Shown here in pieces: positions 40,278 through 47,723 of a stretch of 64,000 nucleotides of DNA (its first letter is position 1; every line of letters starts with the position of its first letter). The translations under genes and the position numbers were made by a program. This DNA comes from Bacilli bacterium (lineage in GTDB: Bacteria; Bacillota_I; Bacilli_A; RFN20; CAG-826). The notes beneath the pieces were generated by a model. That model searched no databases, was not told where the DNA came from, and saw only the letters and a list, made by a program, of their open reading frames with translations. The DNA is taken from assembly GCA_024399115.1 (NCBI GenBank), contig JAKSHZ010000001.1, positions 1 to 64,000 on the forward strand. The letters are read 5' to 3'.

Positions 40278-40574
40278 TTAAGCAACATCGCTACCACACA
40301 TTACTAATTCAAGGATACGATTATATTCTTCCATTCTTTTGGAATAATCTTCTTTTACAACCTGAATACAATGTTCCTGCCGATTCTCAAGTTCTTTGAT
40401 TCTGCTCATAATATCCTCATCATCAGCATACATTGTTTCACACAAATCAATTAATGGTTTGTTATTTTTAGGGATAGATGTAATTGTTTCTTCATAATTT
40501 TTAGTCATATCAGTAATTCTATTTCTGATAACATTTGCAATCCAGTCTGCATCTTTTTCTGTAAGTGTAATCAA
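40278..40574 (-). CDS. unknown helical protein, 98 aa
   Basis: ATG at 40574 with GAGG upstream. Helical and acidic, ADDEDIMSRIKELENRQEHC with coiled-coil pattern. First gene of the minus run 40278-43483 on the left side. No family recognised. Confidence 0.5.
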   Translation of the reverse strand: MITLTEKDADWIANVIRNRITDMTKNYEETITSIPKNNKPLIDLCETMYADDEDIMSRIKELENRQEHCIQVVKEDYSKRMEEYNRILELVMCGSDVA

Positions 40575-40646
40575 AATATAAGCCTCAGTAATTCATCATT
40601 CAATTGTTTATACAACCTATCCGTTGTTAATGGCTTTATTGAAGCA

Positions 40647-40667
40647 CCCCATAGCTAAAGCAAGGGG
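40647..40667. repeat. solitary IS-end hairpin
   Basis: CCCCATAGC-taaa-GCaAGGGG, nearly identical to the IscB 2 left-end hairpin at 28086. There is no transposon gene here, so this is a remnant of an element end or a third insertion site. The 40575-40733 gap otherwise shows nothing I can assign. Confidence 0.5.
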
Positions 40668-40733
40668 TTTTACGGCAACATCTGATAATGCAGAACCTTT
40701 CCCAAAGGTCTTCAAAATCAGTTATCTGTTTCA

Positions 40734-41039
40734 TCAGTCTTTGAATTTATAGATATCATCAGCAGAAACACCCATAGAAATAAGCAATAAAGTACAATAT
40801 CCGATAATATCACACACATCGTTTATTCTCGGTTTTTCATCCGGGTTACTGATTACTCTTCCCAATTTATCATCAAGACGAATAAGGATAGAATTTGTAG
40901 AATCACCCTTAAAGAAGATTTTTTTTGGCTTGAGAGCAGAATCACCATACTTCTCATTTTTATAGAGAAGTAAGTCTTTCATGGCATCCATAGTTTCAAT
41001 AATCTTCTTCTGAGATTCTGTAAGCATACTTTTATCCAT
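40734..41039 (-). CDS. MazG/DUF1599-like nucleotide pyrophosphohydrolase
   Basis: 101 aa, SD TGGAG. The pattern YKNEKYGDSALKPKKIF, SILIRLDDKLGRV and DVCDIIGYCTLLL matches the DUF1599/NMAD1 group, helical proteins related to MazG that are thought to act on nucleotides. It overlaps the lipoprotein gene by one base (TAATG). It sits with deoxycytidylate deaminase and the ThyX-like gene, consistent with dNTP metabolism. Confidence 0.65.
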   Translation of the reverse strand: MDKSMLTESQKKIIETMDAMKDLLLYKNEKYGDSALKPKKIFFKGDSTNSILIRLDDKLGRVISNPDEKPRINDVCDIIGYCTLLLISMGVSADDIYKFKD

Positions 41040-41491
41040 TACCAGTCTCCATTTGTAATATCAGGCAACCATAACTTTGGATTAAATACAATTTTGTAAC
41101 GATAATTATCTACATCCGAATTAGGTTGTAACTGTTCTGAAAAATATGTAATATCCTGCTTCTGACCAAGATAGTGTCTTAGAAATTCATTTGGACCAGT
41201 CTTAACTACAATTTCTACATCACCGTCTTTATCAATTGCGACATGACTGTAGCCTTCACATACAAATACAGTTTCACCTAAACGAACATTGTAAAAAGTA
41301 ACTCTGCGATATGTGTCAAAGTTACCTTCACGCATTTCAAGTTTATTTACTGTTTTAGCATATTCACTTGTGTAAGTTGCTGCGTGACGTTCACGTTCAA
41401 AATGATTTTCACTGGCCATTTCTGTACAACCAGTAACAAAACCTATCATTGCACAAATTACAATGAATAAAATTACCAATTTTCTTTTCAT
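41039..41491 (-). CDS. phage lipoprotein (beta-sandwich type)
   Basis: 150 aa, SD AGGAG. N-terminal signal peptide with lipobox GFVTGC, so the mature protein would be lipid-anchored at Cys22. The rest is beta-rich and includes the family-like segment VVKTGPNEFLRHYLGQKQDI and YFSEQLQP, found in phage beta-sandwich lipoproteins. Such proteins may act in envelope modification or superinfection exclusion; that is inference. Confidence 0.7.
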   Translation of the reverse strand: MKRKLVILFIVICAMIGFVTGCTEMASENHFERERHAATYTSEYAKTVNKLEMREGNFDTYRRVTFYNVRLGETVFVCEGYSHVAIDKDGDVEIVVKTGPNEFLRHYLGQKQDITYFSEQLQPNSDVDNYRYKIVFNPKLWLPDITNGDW

Positions 41492-41499
41492 AAAAACTC

Positions 41500-41919
41500 C
41501 TAAAGATACACTTTTTCAAATTCAATGCCACAACCTTTCAACAACTCTTTAGAAGCAATTGTATCAGGTGTATCAGCATATTTATCTGATGTGTAATATA
41601 TTTTTTTACATCCAGTTTGCACCAGAAGTTTTGCACAGTTAGAACAAGGAAACAATGTTACGTAAGCATCATATCCTCTTGGAAGTTTTCTGTGAGATGT
41701 AATTGCTGCCATTTCTGCGTGAATTACATATGGATATTTAGTCAATTCCAGACTACCTTCGTGCCCCCAAGGAAACTTAACTAAAGAATGACGAGGCATA
41801 TGATTATGCCCAACACCTACAGTTTTTTTACCCTTTTTAAGAACACATCCAACTTTGGTTCTTGGATCTTCTGACAACAAAGCAACTGCTTCTGCAGATT
41901 TCATTACTGCCTTAATCAT
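41500..41919 (-). CDS. deoxycytidylate deaminase
   Basis: 139 aa. Zinc deaminase motifs: VIHAEMAAI (His-Ala-Glu) and FPCSNCAKLL (PCxxC). It converts dCMP (or dCTP in some phages) to dUMP, feeding thymidylate synthesis. SD AAGGGTGG. It lies near the ThyX-like gene at 42478, as expected for a dTMP pathway. Its start overlaps the upstream gene by 4 bases. Confidence 0.88.
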   Translation of the reverse strand: MIKAVMKSAEAVALLSEDPRTKVGCVLKKGKKTVGVGHNHMPRHSLVKFPWGHEGSLELTKYPYVIHAEMAAITSHRKLPRGYDAYVTLFPCSNCAKLLVQTGCKKIYYTSDKYADTPDTIASKELLKGCGIEFEKVYL

Positions 41920-42239
41920 TTGACACCACCCTTATCGATTGCTTTATCAAGTAAACTGTCCAAATCAAGAAGAACTTTACATCGTTCTCCTTCACAAAAA
42001 CCTTCTGTAAACATTAAACACTTACCTCTTGTTTCAGGTTCACAAGATGAACATTCCACAAAACGTGTTTCGTAATATGCCCAACGTTTTCTACCTTCGA
42101 TAAGTTCTTTATGTTCGGCAGCGTGAATTGTCTGTAATTTTTGATAATCGAGTTGAAGCTGTTCTAATTGCTGTTTATATTTTTCTGCTTCATCACGAGC
42201 CTTATCCCTGTCCGAAAGTGCTCTTACTAAAGACTCCAT
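41916..42239 (-). CDS. coiled-coil protein with Cys cluster, 107 aa
   Basis: I take the ATG at 42239 (MESLVRALSDRDKARDEA) because GGAGATAAGT precedes it, rather than the ATG 12 bases upstream. A coiled coil (EKYKQQLEQLQLDYQKLQTI) is followed by CSSCEPETRGKCLMFTEGFC, the same style of Cys knuckle as the set at 31807-33056. Confidence 0.55.
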   Translation of the reverse strand: MESLVRALSDRDKARDEAEKYKQQLEQLQLDYQKLQTIHAAEHKELIEGRKRWAYYETRFVECSSCEPETRGKCLMFTEGFCEGERCKVLLDLDSLLDKAIDKGGVK

Positions 42240-42241
42240 AC

Positions 42242-42463
42242 TTATCTCCATTCATCCATGGATGTCGGATACACAACATCTGGAACTTCAATTTTAATAA
42301 AGCGGCCACAAATACAAGGACCCGGTTTATTCTGATTCTTAAAATAATCACACATACATTTAGTAGGCTGAATAATACAACAACATTTACCATCATTATC
42401 CTTAATGGCATTAGTTATTTTTTGATATTGCTCACGATTTGGATTTGCAATGATTTTTAACAT
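42242..42463 (-). CDS. ferredoxin-thioredoxin-reductase-like Cys protein
   Basis: 73 aa, SD GAGG. KCCCIIQPTKCMCDYFK and GPCICGRFIKIE form a three-part CxC pattern like the iron-sulfur/redox centre of FTR catalytic subunits, which small phage and Firmicutes proteins also carry. Starts MLKIIANPNREQYQKITNAI, also family-like. A redox role, perhaps for ribonucleotide reduction, is inferred. Confidence 0.6.
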   Translation of the reverse strand: MLKIIANPNREQYQKITNAIKDNDGKCCCIIQPTKCMCDYFKNQNKPGPCICGRFIKIEVPDVVYPTSMDEWR

Positions 42464-42477
42464 ATGTTTTCCTCAAT

Positions 42478-43194
42478 TCATTTATTTTCAACTTCATCTA
42501 TGAAAATTAAATCTTGAGCATAAGGCAAACTTCTTGCCCAAGTGATAAATGCTTCACTCCATTCAGTAAGTTTGTGGAATCTTCTCTGACCTTTGGAACA
42601 CATATTCAAAAGATTTTCGTAGTTCATTGTTACTGTACGTTTCTGTAACCAAGATTCTGGAAGAAGTCTGATGAGTTCTTTCCAATATCTTTTATCTTTT
42701 GTTTCGTTGTACTTCTGTCTTAAATTTTCCAAATCTCTTATAAGACAATCCCAATAAGTATAAACTCTTAAACCTAACCCAATTTCAATATTTTTAAAAT
42801 CATCCATCTCAAAACAATCCATTGTGATAGGTGTACTTGCTAACTTGTGCATTGTGCTGGTACTATTTGCAACTGTACCAACCTTGTAAGTTGAAAATTC
42901 CTTCCACCAATACAAGGGTGCAGTAATAGTTACTTCAACTTGAATCTGTCTAAGAAATTTACGATGTTCAGAACCAGCACAAATCAAAGTTTGTGCAAGT
43001 TTCATATCATTTTCTCCAATCTTTGCATATTCGTAAATATCATTATTTTTATGCAAAATAAACATTCCATCTTCAAGTCCTTCTTCACCACAGAATCCAA
43101 ACTCACTATCAATTTTATTCCAACTGTTTTTGGCATTTCTCATTCCAAAAAGTGCATTTTCAAAACCACAAACTCTTGTTCTTTCAAACTTCAT
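42478..43194 (-). CDS. ThyX-like flavin-dependent thymidylate synthase homolog
   Basis: 238 aa, SD AAGGAG. The arrangement LICAGSEHRKFLRQIQVEV, APLYWWKEFSTYKVGTVANS and TMHKL, then RTVTMNYENLLNM and RRFHKLTEWSEAF, matches phage ThyX-like proteins. The canonical RHRxxSxNExSxRY motif is not intact; KVGTVANSTSTMHK stands near its place. It may be a divergent enzyme for dTMP synthesis or a non-catalytic relative. Deoxycytidylate deaminase nearby supports the pathway. Confidence 0.65.
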   Translation of the reverse strand: MKFERTRVCGFENALFGMRNAKNSWNKIDSEFGFCGEEGLEDGMFILHKNNDIYEYAKIGENDMKLAQTLICAGSEHRKFLRQIQVEVTITAPLYWWKEFSTYKVGTVANSTSTMHKLASTPITMDCFEMDDFKNIEIGLGLRVYTYWDCLIRDLENLRQKYNETKDKRYWKELIRLLPESWLQKRTVTMNYENLLNMCSKGQRRFHKLTEWSEAFITWARSLPYAQDLIFIDEVENK

Positions 43195-43224
43195 CTTTAT
43201 ATTTCTCCTTGATAAAAGTTTTCC

Positions 43225-43257
43225 AAAAAAAAAGGTGTCAGACTTAACCTATCTGAC
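43225..43257 (-). terminator. intrinsic terminator (minus strand)
   Basis: GTCAGA (43237-43242) / TCTGAC (43252-43257) with an A-run on the plus strand (43225-43233) that becomes the U-tract for minus transcription. It ends the gene at 43310. Confidence 0.55.
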
Positions 43258-43309
43258 GTGAGGTTTCCCAAGGTATTCTGGAGGTATTAATGAACAAAAG
43301 ACCGAGGGA

Positions 43310-43483
43310 CTACTCGGTTTCTGAATCCACAGTTACAGTGTCAATTATAAAATCTTCATTGCATAATTGCACATCTTTATCAAAAAGTGATTTTGCCAAT
43401 TGTTCAGCTTCTTTTTTATTATTAGCATCAACATAGTATTCCTTTGTGAATACTCCTTCTAATGTAACTTCAAACTTAGCCAT
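43310..43483 (-). CDS. DpnD/PcfM-like small protein, 57 aa
   Basis: ATG at 43483, stop TAG at 43310-43312. MAKFEVTLEGVFTKEYYVDA and KKEAEQLAKSLFDKDVQL resemble the DpnD-like protein at 10143-10337 in layout (two strands, helix, acidic strand). SD is weak. A hairpin ACCGAG/CTCGGT overlaps its end. Confidence 0.5.
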   Translation of the reverse strand: MAKFEVTLEGVFTKEYYVDANNKKEAEQLAKSLFDKDVQLCNEDFIIDTVTVDSETE

Positions 43484-43499
43484 ACTTATCTGCTACTTA

Positions 43500-43660
43500 A
43501 AATATGGACAAATATCCATATCAAGAAAATTACTGTTTCACCCTGTATGTTTTTGAAAACTAGAGTTTTCTACTCACAAGTTCTTGTACAGTCCACAGTC
43601 GTAAATTCCCGACTAACCATCGGTACATAGTCTATATGACTTGTTTATGCCAGTTTATAG
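43500..43660 (-). ncRNA. probable TnpB guide-RNA (omega/reRNA) region
   Basis: In IS200/IS605 elements the guide RNA overlaps the 3' end of tnpB and runs to the right end. Here the gap after the tnpB stop has no SD-led ORF until 43483 and contains inverted segments such as GTGGACTGTAC. The assignment is by position only; no family structure confirmed. Confidence 0.3.
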
Positions 43661-44820
43661 ACTTCTAAATCTCTCAAATTAAGACTTGCATTAAAATCCC
43701 TGTCATTTTCATATCCACAATCACATTTGTACCAGCGGTCTTTAAGTCTTAAGTCTGACTTAATAGCACCACATTTATGGCACATCTTTGATGATGGAAA
43801 GAATCTTCCAGCAACTCTAACTTCAATCCCAAGTTGATTGCATTTAGCAGTAAGTTTTTCTCTGAATGTATAGAAATTCTGCTCTGCAACTGCTTTTGAA
43901 AGATGTCGGTTCTTCATCATTCCTTTTACATTCAAATCTTCGATTGTTACAAACTGTGGCTTGGTTTTCACCACTTCTGCAACACAATGATTTATATAAT
44001 TGGAGTGGATATTATTTATCCTCTGATGAAGTTTCTGTACTTCAAGTAAGTTTTTCTGGATATTCTGTCTAGTAGCTTCTCCATTTTTATTGCGTTCTTT
44101 TAATGCTTCGTATTTTCTCGAAAGCGAACGCTGTTTTCTTTTAAGCTGTTTATTCAGTTTTCTCACAACGTGAGTTTTATTGATATTCTTAAAAACTCTG
44201 CCGTCACTAAGAACTGCAAAGTCTTTAAGACCCAAGTCAATTCCAATGCCTTCACCTGTCTGTTTTACTTTCTGAAAATCAGACTGTTCAACTAGAACTG
44301 AAACATAATATCTACCAGCTTTTACCGATACAGTTCCACTTTTAATAATGTATATATCAGAATTGGTTGGTATATACCCTTTCTCTTTTAACTGAACCCA
44401 TCCAAGTGTAGGTATCTTAATCCGATGTCTTTCACAAGGAATGATTGCTTTTGAATCTGTCTTTACGAAATACATCTTTACATCAGATTTTCCTTTCTTC
44501 TTGAATTTTGGAAACTTTGCCTGTTTTTTAAAGAATTTCTTGAAAGCACTTTCTGCATCCATAATTGACTTCTTTGCAGATTTAGAACTCACTTCCTTAA
44601 TCCATGAATAGTCAGAATTAGAAGGAATGAAATCATTATTAAGCCACTTTGAGAAATCCATACCGCTTACAAACTTCTTTTCTTTTTCATAAACTTCTTT
44701 GTTATGAGCAATATAGAAGTTGTAAATAAACCTGCAGATTCCGATTGTTTTATGAATCAAAACTTTCTGTTCTTCAGTAGGATTAATTTCTGTCTTGTAT
44801 GCTCTTAGCAATTTCTTCAT
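43645..44820 (-). CDS. tnpB: TnpB (IS200/IS605 OrfB) RNA-guided nuclease
   Basis: 391 aa. Start MKKLLRAYKTEINPTEEQ as in the family, RuvC-I GIDLGLKDFAVLSDG (Asp195), RuvC-II QFVTIEDLNVKGM (Glu294), zinc finger CHKC...CDCG (347-368) and RuvC-III DRDFNAS (373-379). All catalytic residues are intact. SD GGAGG sits close to the ATG. No TnpA lies in the window, so the element cannot move by itself here; it may persist as a nuclease that favours its own retention. Confidence 0.9.
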   Translation of the reverse strand: MKKLLRAYKTEINPTEEQKVLIHKTIGICRFIYNFYIAHNKEVYEKEKKFVSGMDFSKWLNNDFIPSNSDYSWIKEVSSKSAKKSIMDAESAFKKFFKKQAKFPKFKKKGKSDVKMYFVKTDSKAIIPCERHRIKIPTLGWVQLKEKGYIPTNSDIYIIKSGTVSVKAGRYYVSVLVEQSDFQKVKQTGEGIGIDLGLKDFAVLSDGRVFKNINKTHVVRKLNKQLKRKQRSLSRKYEALKERNKNGEATRQNIQKNLLEVQKLHQRINNIHSNYINHCVAEVVKTKPQFVTIEDLNVKGMMKNRHLSKAVAEQNFYTFREKLTAKCNQLGIEVRVAGRFFPSSKMCHKCGAIKSDLRLKDRWYKCDCGYENDRDFNASLNLRDLEVYKLA

Positions 44821-44892
44821 CCTCCTACTACCGCTATTAAACTACATAAACATTCAAGATGTTTAAAAACTCCACAAACATTCCACAAAATG

Positions 44893-45102
44893 TCAAAAGA
44901 GTTCGTTCTGACCTGACATTTCTTCCTCAAACATCTTCTTGTTTCGTTCGGAAATAGTTCGGTCAACCATCTTTTCCAATTCCAGTCGATGTTTATCTTC
45001 TGGACCCGGAGTTATGTAAGAATGCTTGCTAAACCACTTCTTCTGTAAGTCTCGCATTTCTTTCACAACACGAATGAACTGATCAATTGTTGTTATCGCC
45101 AT
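44893..45102 (-). CDS. small helical protein, 69 aa, leaderless
   Basis: ATG at 45102 lies 6 bases after a minus-strand TATAAT, without SD. The product is a long charged helix (TIDQFIRVVKEMRDLQKKWF, HRLELEKMVDRTISERNKKM). No family recognised. Divergent from the gene at 45238. Confidence 0.5.
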   Translation of the reverse strand: MAITTIDQFIRVVKEMRDLQKKWFSKHSYITPGPEDKHRLELEKMVDRTISERNKKMFEEEMSGQNELF

Positions 45103-45108
45103 AAGTTA

Positions 45109-45138
45109 ATTATACATCCGATAAATTCGGTGATTCAA
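45109..45138 (-). promoter_or_regulatory. leaderless promoter (minus)
   Basis: Minus strand: TTGAAT (45138-45133), 18-base spacer with GAATTTATCGG, TATAAT (45114-45109), 6 bases, ATG 45102. Its GAATTTATCGGATGTA spacer element is an exact inverted copy of that in the 45202 promoter. Confidence 0.7.
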
Positions 45139-45201
45139 GATATAATTGCAAAATACTTTATATTTTAATTTCTTTTTAAGTTATTTTTTATTTTTAACTA
45201 C

Positions 45202-45231
45202 TTGTTTTTTGGAATTTATCGGATGTAAAAT
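45202..45231 (+). promoter_or_regulatory. leaderless promoter (plus)
   Basis: TTGTTT (45202-45207), 18-base spacer, TAAAAT (45226-45231), then 6 bases to ATG 45238. GAATTTATCGGATGTA occupies 45212-45227. Confidence 0.7.
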
Positions 45232-45237
45232 ATTGGT

Positions 45238-45681
45238 ATGAAATAATACGCAAAATTAGGATTTGTTAAAAGTAAATCTTCGACAACTTCTTACATTTTG
45301 GCATCTAAGGTGGGAGAAGTTAAAGGTCTGAAACTGGGTGTTTATAAAGACACTGCTGCAAATCAGGCTAAGGGTGTGGTTGGTTCTGAATACATTCGTT
45401 TCTCTGTCCCAAGAGAACCAAGTATCAGAAAATACTTCGCACATACATTCGAAAATGCTGACGGAGATGTTCTTACCAGTACAGAAGCTCTTGATGATAA
45501 CAACAGAACATTTGGTGATACAAAACGTATCGGTTCCAAAGATTTAATTCTTATCGAGTTTTCTGCTGATATGGAAACATTAATGATGTACTTCATTAAG
45601 AATAAAGGCACTGACAGATGGACAAAGCAGAACGCTTTTAGAGACTGGGTAAACGGAGAGCAGTTGATTGCAGAACGTTAA
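45238..45681 (+). pseudogene. leaderless gene with TAA at codon 3 (or TTG start downstream)
   Basis: The ATG at 45238 has the same 6-base distance to its -10 as the other leaderless genes, but reads ATG AAA TAA. The frame then stays open for 145 codons: YAKLGFVKSKSSTTSYILAS, later GSEYIRFSVPREPSIRKYFA and TKQNAFRDWVNGEQLIAER. Translation could restart at TTG 45298 (127 aa) or the gene may be off or recoded. The product family is unknown. Confidence 0.5.
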
Positions 45682-45779
45682 CTACGAACTAGTTTTAAGC
45701 GAGTATTAACACAGACTTCGTATGAAGCTTTGACAATTGAAGAAATCCCACATCCTTCTTGAGTTGTTAAAAACTCTTT

Positions 45780-45845
45780 AATCCCTAAGAGTAAATCACG
45801 ATGTGGACCAGAAATAGTGTGATTTATTTTTAGGGATTTTTTATT
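45780..45845 (+). terminator. long two-part terminator hairpin
   Basis: AATCCCTAA (45780-45788) / TTAGGGATT (45830-45838) encloses TAAATCAC (45792-45799) / GTGATTTA (45819-45826), loop of 19 bases, then T-run. Stops the gene at 45238 before the repressor. Confidence 0.75.
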
Positions 45846-45873
45846 TCTCTTCGGGAGGGGAAGTATAAAAAGT

Positions 45874-46146
45874 TTACTTATATTGCTGCAATATATTATC
45901 TATTGTTTCAATAAGTTCTTTTGTTTTATCTCGTTCAATACCCGTTACGAGATATTCGACAGTAGTTCCAAGTTCTTGAGCAAGTAAAAATACTTCATCA
46001 GCCCTTGGGAGATTACCATATCGCTTACAACTTTTGTAAGCATCCAAATTGATATCTAACTTTTTAAGAGTATCTACTAAAGTTAGATTCTTTTGCTTAA
46101 GTAATTCTTTCACTCTTTCATAAAAACTTAAATATTGTTCATTCAT
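45874..46146 (-). CDS. CI-like XRE repressor
   Basis: 90 aa from the ATG at 46146; a GATAAT box lies exactly 6 bases upstream, so the gene is probably leaderless and the longer frame to 46182 is not used. The HTH is in SFYERVKELLKQKNLTLVDT and LDAYKSCKRYGNLPRADEVF, with AQELGTTVEYLVTG closing the domain as in XRE/CI regulators. Divergent from the antirepressor-like gene with three similar operators between them, the layout of a lysogeny switch. Confidence 0.75.
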   Translation of the reverse strand: MNEQYLSFYERVKELLKQKNLTLVDTLKKLDINLDAYKSCKRYGNLPRADEVFLLAQELGTTVEYLVTGIERDKTKELIETIDNILQQYK

Positions 46147-46168
46147 ATTTATATTATCGGAATAAAAA

Positions 46169-46258
46169 GAGTTATTTAACACTATTTTTTTATAAAAATT
46201 TTATTGACAAGAGTTTTATAACCCTGTATATTATATTTATAAGAGTTATATAACTCTT
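46169..46258. promoter_or_regulatory. lysogeny switch: promoter and three operators
   Basis: Operators: GAGTTATTTAACAC (46169-46182), GAGTTTTATAACCC (46211-46224) and a perfect palindrome AAGAGTTATATAACTCTT (46241-46258). The rightward promoter is TTGACA (46204-46209), 17 bases, TATATT (46227-46232). The second operator fills the spacer and the third lies after the start site, so repressor binding would block this promoter. The first lies over the repressor promoter and would set autoregulation. Confidence 0.7.
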
Positions 46259-46284
46259 TGTATTAAAGAGAAAGGAGTTGGTAT

Positions 46285-46977
46285 ATGAAAACAAACGTTA
46301 TTATGGAATCCGTAAAAGACAGAGAGTTATTCGGAGTTATTATTCATCAAAATACAAAAGACTCTATGTTATCTCTTACAGATTTGCAAGAAGCCTACAC
46401 TCATGCACGAGTACTTAATGGTTGGAAAACAAAAGGAGAAATTCAGCACATTATTAATGGACAGGAAAATGCTGAACGAATCTATTATGTCCTCTTTGAG
46501 CAAAAATTAATAAATTGTGAATATTCTCAATTTATGGATATGGTTAAGAAAAATGGAATGGTCAAAGTATTAAAAGAGTTTGGAGTATATCGAACAACAG
46601 GTAGAGGCGAAAACAAAAAATCTGTATGCAATCCTTATATCTGGGTATTAGTTGCAATGGAATTAAATCCAATGATGTATGCAAAAGTTGTAACTTGGCT
46701 TACAGATACTCTCATCTTAAATCGTATTGAAGCAGGCAATTTCTATAAAGAATTATCATCTGCCTTATACAAACTTCCAGAAAAAATAGATTATCCAAAA
46801 CTTGCAGAAACCTTAAATATCAAGGTTTTTGGAAAACATGAATTAGGAATTAGAAATAAAGGTAGTAAAGAAGAACTTGAAAAACTTTATATTCTCGAAG
46901 CAAATATTGCTTTTGCGATTAATAAAGGCTACTTGAAAACTCAAAATGATGTAATCAAAGCAATATCAGAATACTAA
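46285..46977 (+). CDS. KilA-N/antirepressor-like protein
   Basis: 230 aa, SD AAAGGAG. The middle FGVYRTTGRGENKKSVCNPY and IWVLVAMELNPMMYAKVVTW, then LTDTLI, follows the KilA-N pattern (an A-x-x-L-sP-xx-xx-V-xx-W stretch) of phage antirepressors. N-terminus MLSLTDLQEAYTHARVLNGW fits too. It is the first gene of the rightward early operon and is controlled by the operators at 46169-46258. It may inactivate the repressor, or act as an early regulator. Confidence 0.65.
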   Translation: MKTNVIMESVKDRELFGVIIHQNTKDSMLSLTDLQEAYTHARVLNGWKTKGEIQHIINGQENAERIYYVLFEQKLINCEYSQFMDMVKKNGMVKVLKEFGVYRTTGRGENKKSVCNPYIWVLVAMELNPMMYAKVVTWLTDTLILNRIEAGNFYKELSSALYKLPEKIDYPKLAETLNIKVFGKHELGIRNKGSKEELEKLYILEANIAFAINKGYLKTQNDVIKAISEY

Positions 46978-46988
46978 CGGAGATGTAA

Positions 46989-47159
46989 GTGACAAACAAA
47001 GATTTATTTATCTTAAACGCATCTTCTGACTTTGAGAAAGTCGAAGAGTACCTTAGGAAAGGATACACAGAAACTTCTGAGTGGAAAGAACGGTTAGAAG
47101 CCTTATCTGCTTCTTTGAATGTATTGTTAATGGAGATGGAGAATGAACGCATACGTTAA
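46989..47159 (+). CDS. small helical protein, 56 aa, GTG start
   Basis: GTG at 46989 behind GGAGAT. Product (M)TNKDLFILNASSDFEKVEEY..., charged, helical. Overlaps the next gene by 17 bases. Unknown function. Confidence 0.45.
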   Translation: MTNKDLFILNASSDFEKVEEYLRKGYTETSEWKERLEALSASLNVLLMEMENERIR

Positions 47160-47424
47160 GTTCAAATTAGATTACTCATTAGAGATTGATGGAATCTTCT
47201 ACGATATCAAAGCATCTGGTACATACGATGTTGAAGCGGCTTATTACGAAGGTAATATCGAAATCGATGACTATGGTGATGTAGATCTCGATGAAATTGA
47301 AATTGAATACGAAGGACCTGATGGTATTACAACAGTAGAACATGACTGTTCTATCTATCAGAGAATCTGTGAAGATGCTGAAAGCAAAGCCATAAATTAT
47401 GAAGGCGATGTTCAATGGAGGTGA
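47143..47424 (+). CDS. acidic beta protein, 93 aa
   Basis: SD TGGAGA, ATG at 47143. Alternating strands rich in Asp, Glu and Tyr (YVKFKLDYSLEIDGIFYDI, IEIDDYGDVDLDEIEIEYEG). Possibly a DNA-mimic because of the charge, but unproven. Confidence 0.5.
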   Translation: MNAYVKFKLDYSLEIDGIFYDIKASGTYDVEAAYYEGNIEIDDYGDVDLDEIEIEYEGPDGITTVEHDCSIYQRICEDAESKAINYEGDVQWR

Positions 47425-47426
47425 TG

Positions 47427-47723
47427 ATGAGCAAGTTTACAATTAATTTTGGAGAGATGGAATACAGTCAGATGATTAATGACGTTGATTATTTGGCGTA
47501 TACATCAGGTGGATGCATTAATGGTGAAGCAGACCTTATTGGAGATGAACTTAAAAATGTCCAGTCTGTAGAACTTATTACTGACATCAACTTCTCACAA
47601 TATGATGAAACAGTTGAAGCGTATGTACCTTGTGAATTTGTAAATGAACTTTATCAGAAGTTCTGTAACTACATCTTATCAGAATGTACAAAGAATAAAT
47701 CTAAAGTAAGGGTGATAGCATAA
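47427..47723 (+). CDS. unknown acidic protein, 98 aa
   Basis: I place the start at ATG 47427 because GGAGG lies 5 bases upstream; the frame also has ATG at 47415 and 47424. Mixed alpha/beta (EYSQMINDVDYLAYTSGGCI, CEFVNELYQKFCNYILSEC). Overlaps the initiator gene by one base (TAATG). Confidence 0.5.
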   Translation: MSKFTINFGEMEYSQMINDVDYLAYTSGGCINGEADLIGDELKNVQSVELITDINFSQYDETVEAYVPCEFVNELYQKFCNYILSECTKNKSKVRVIA

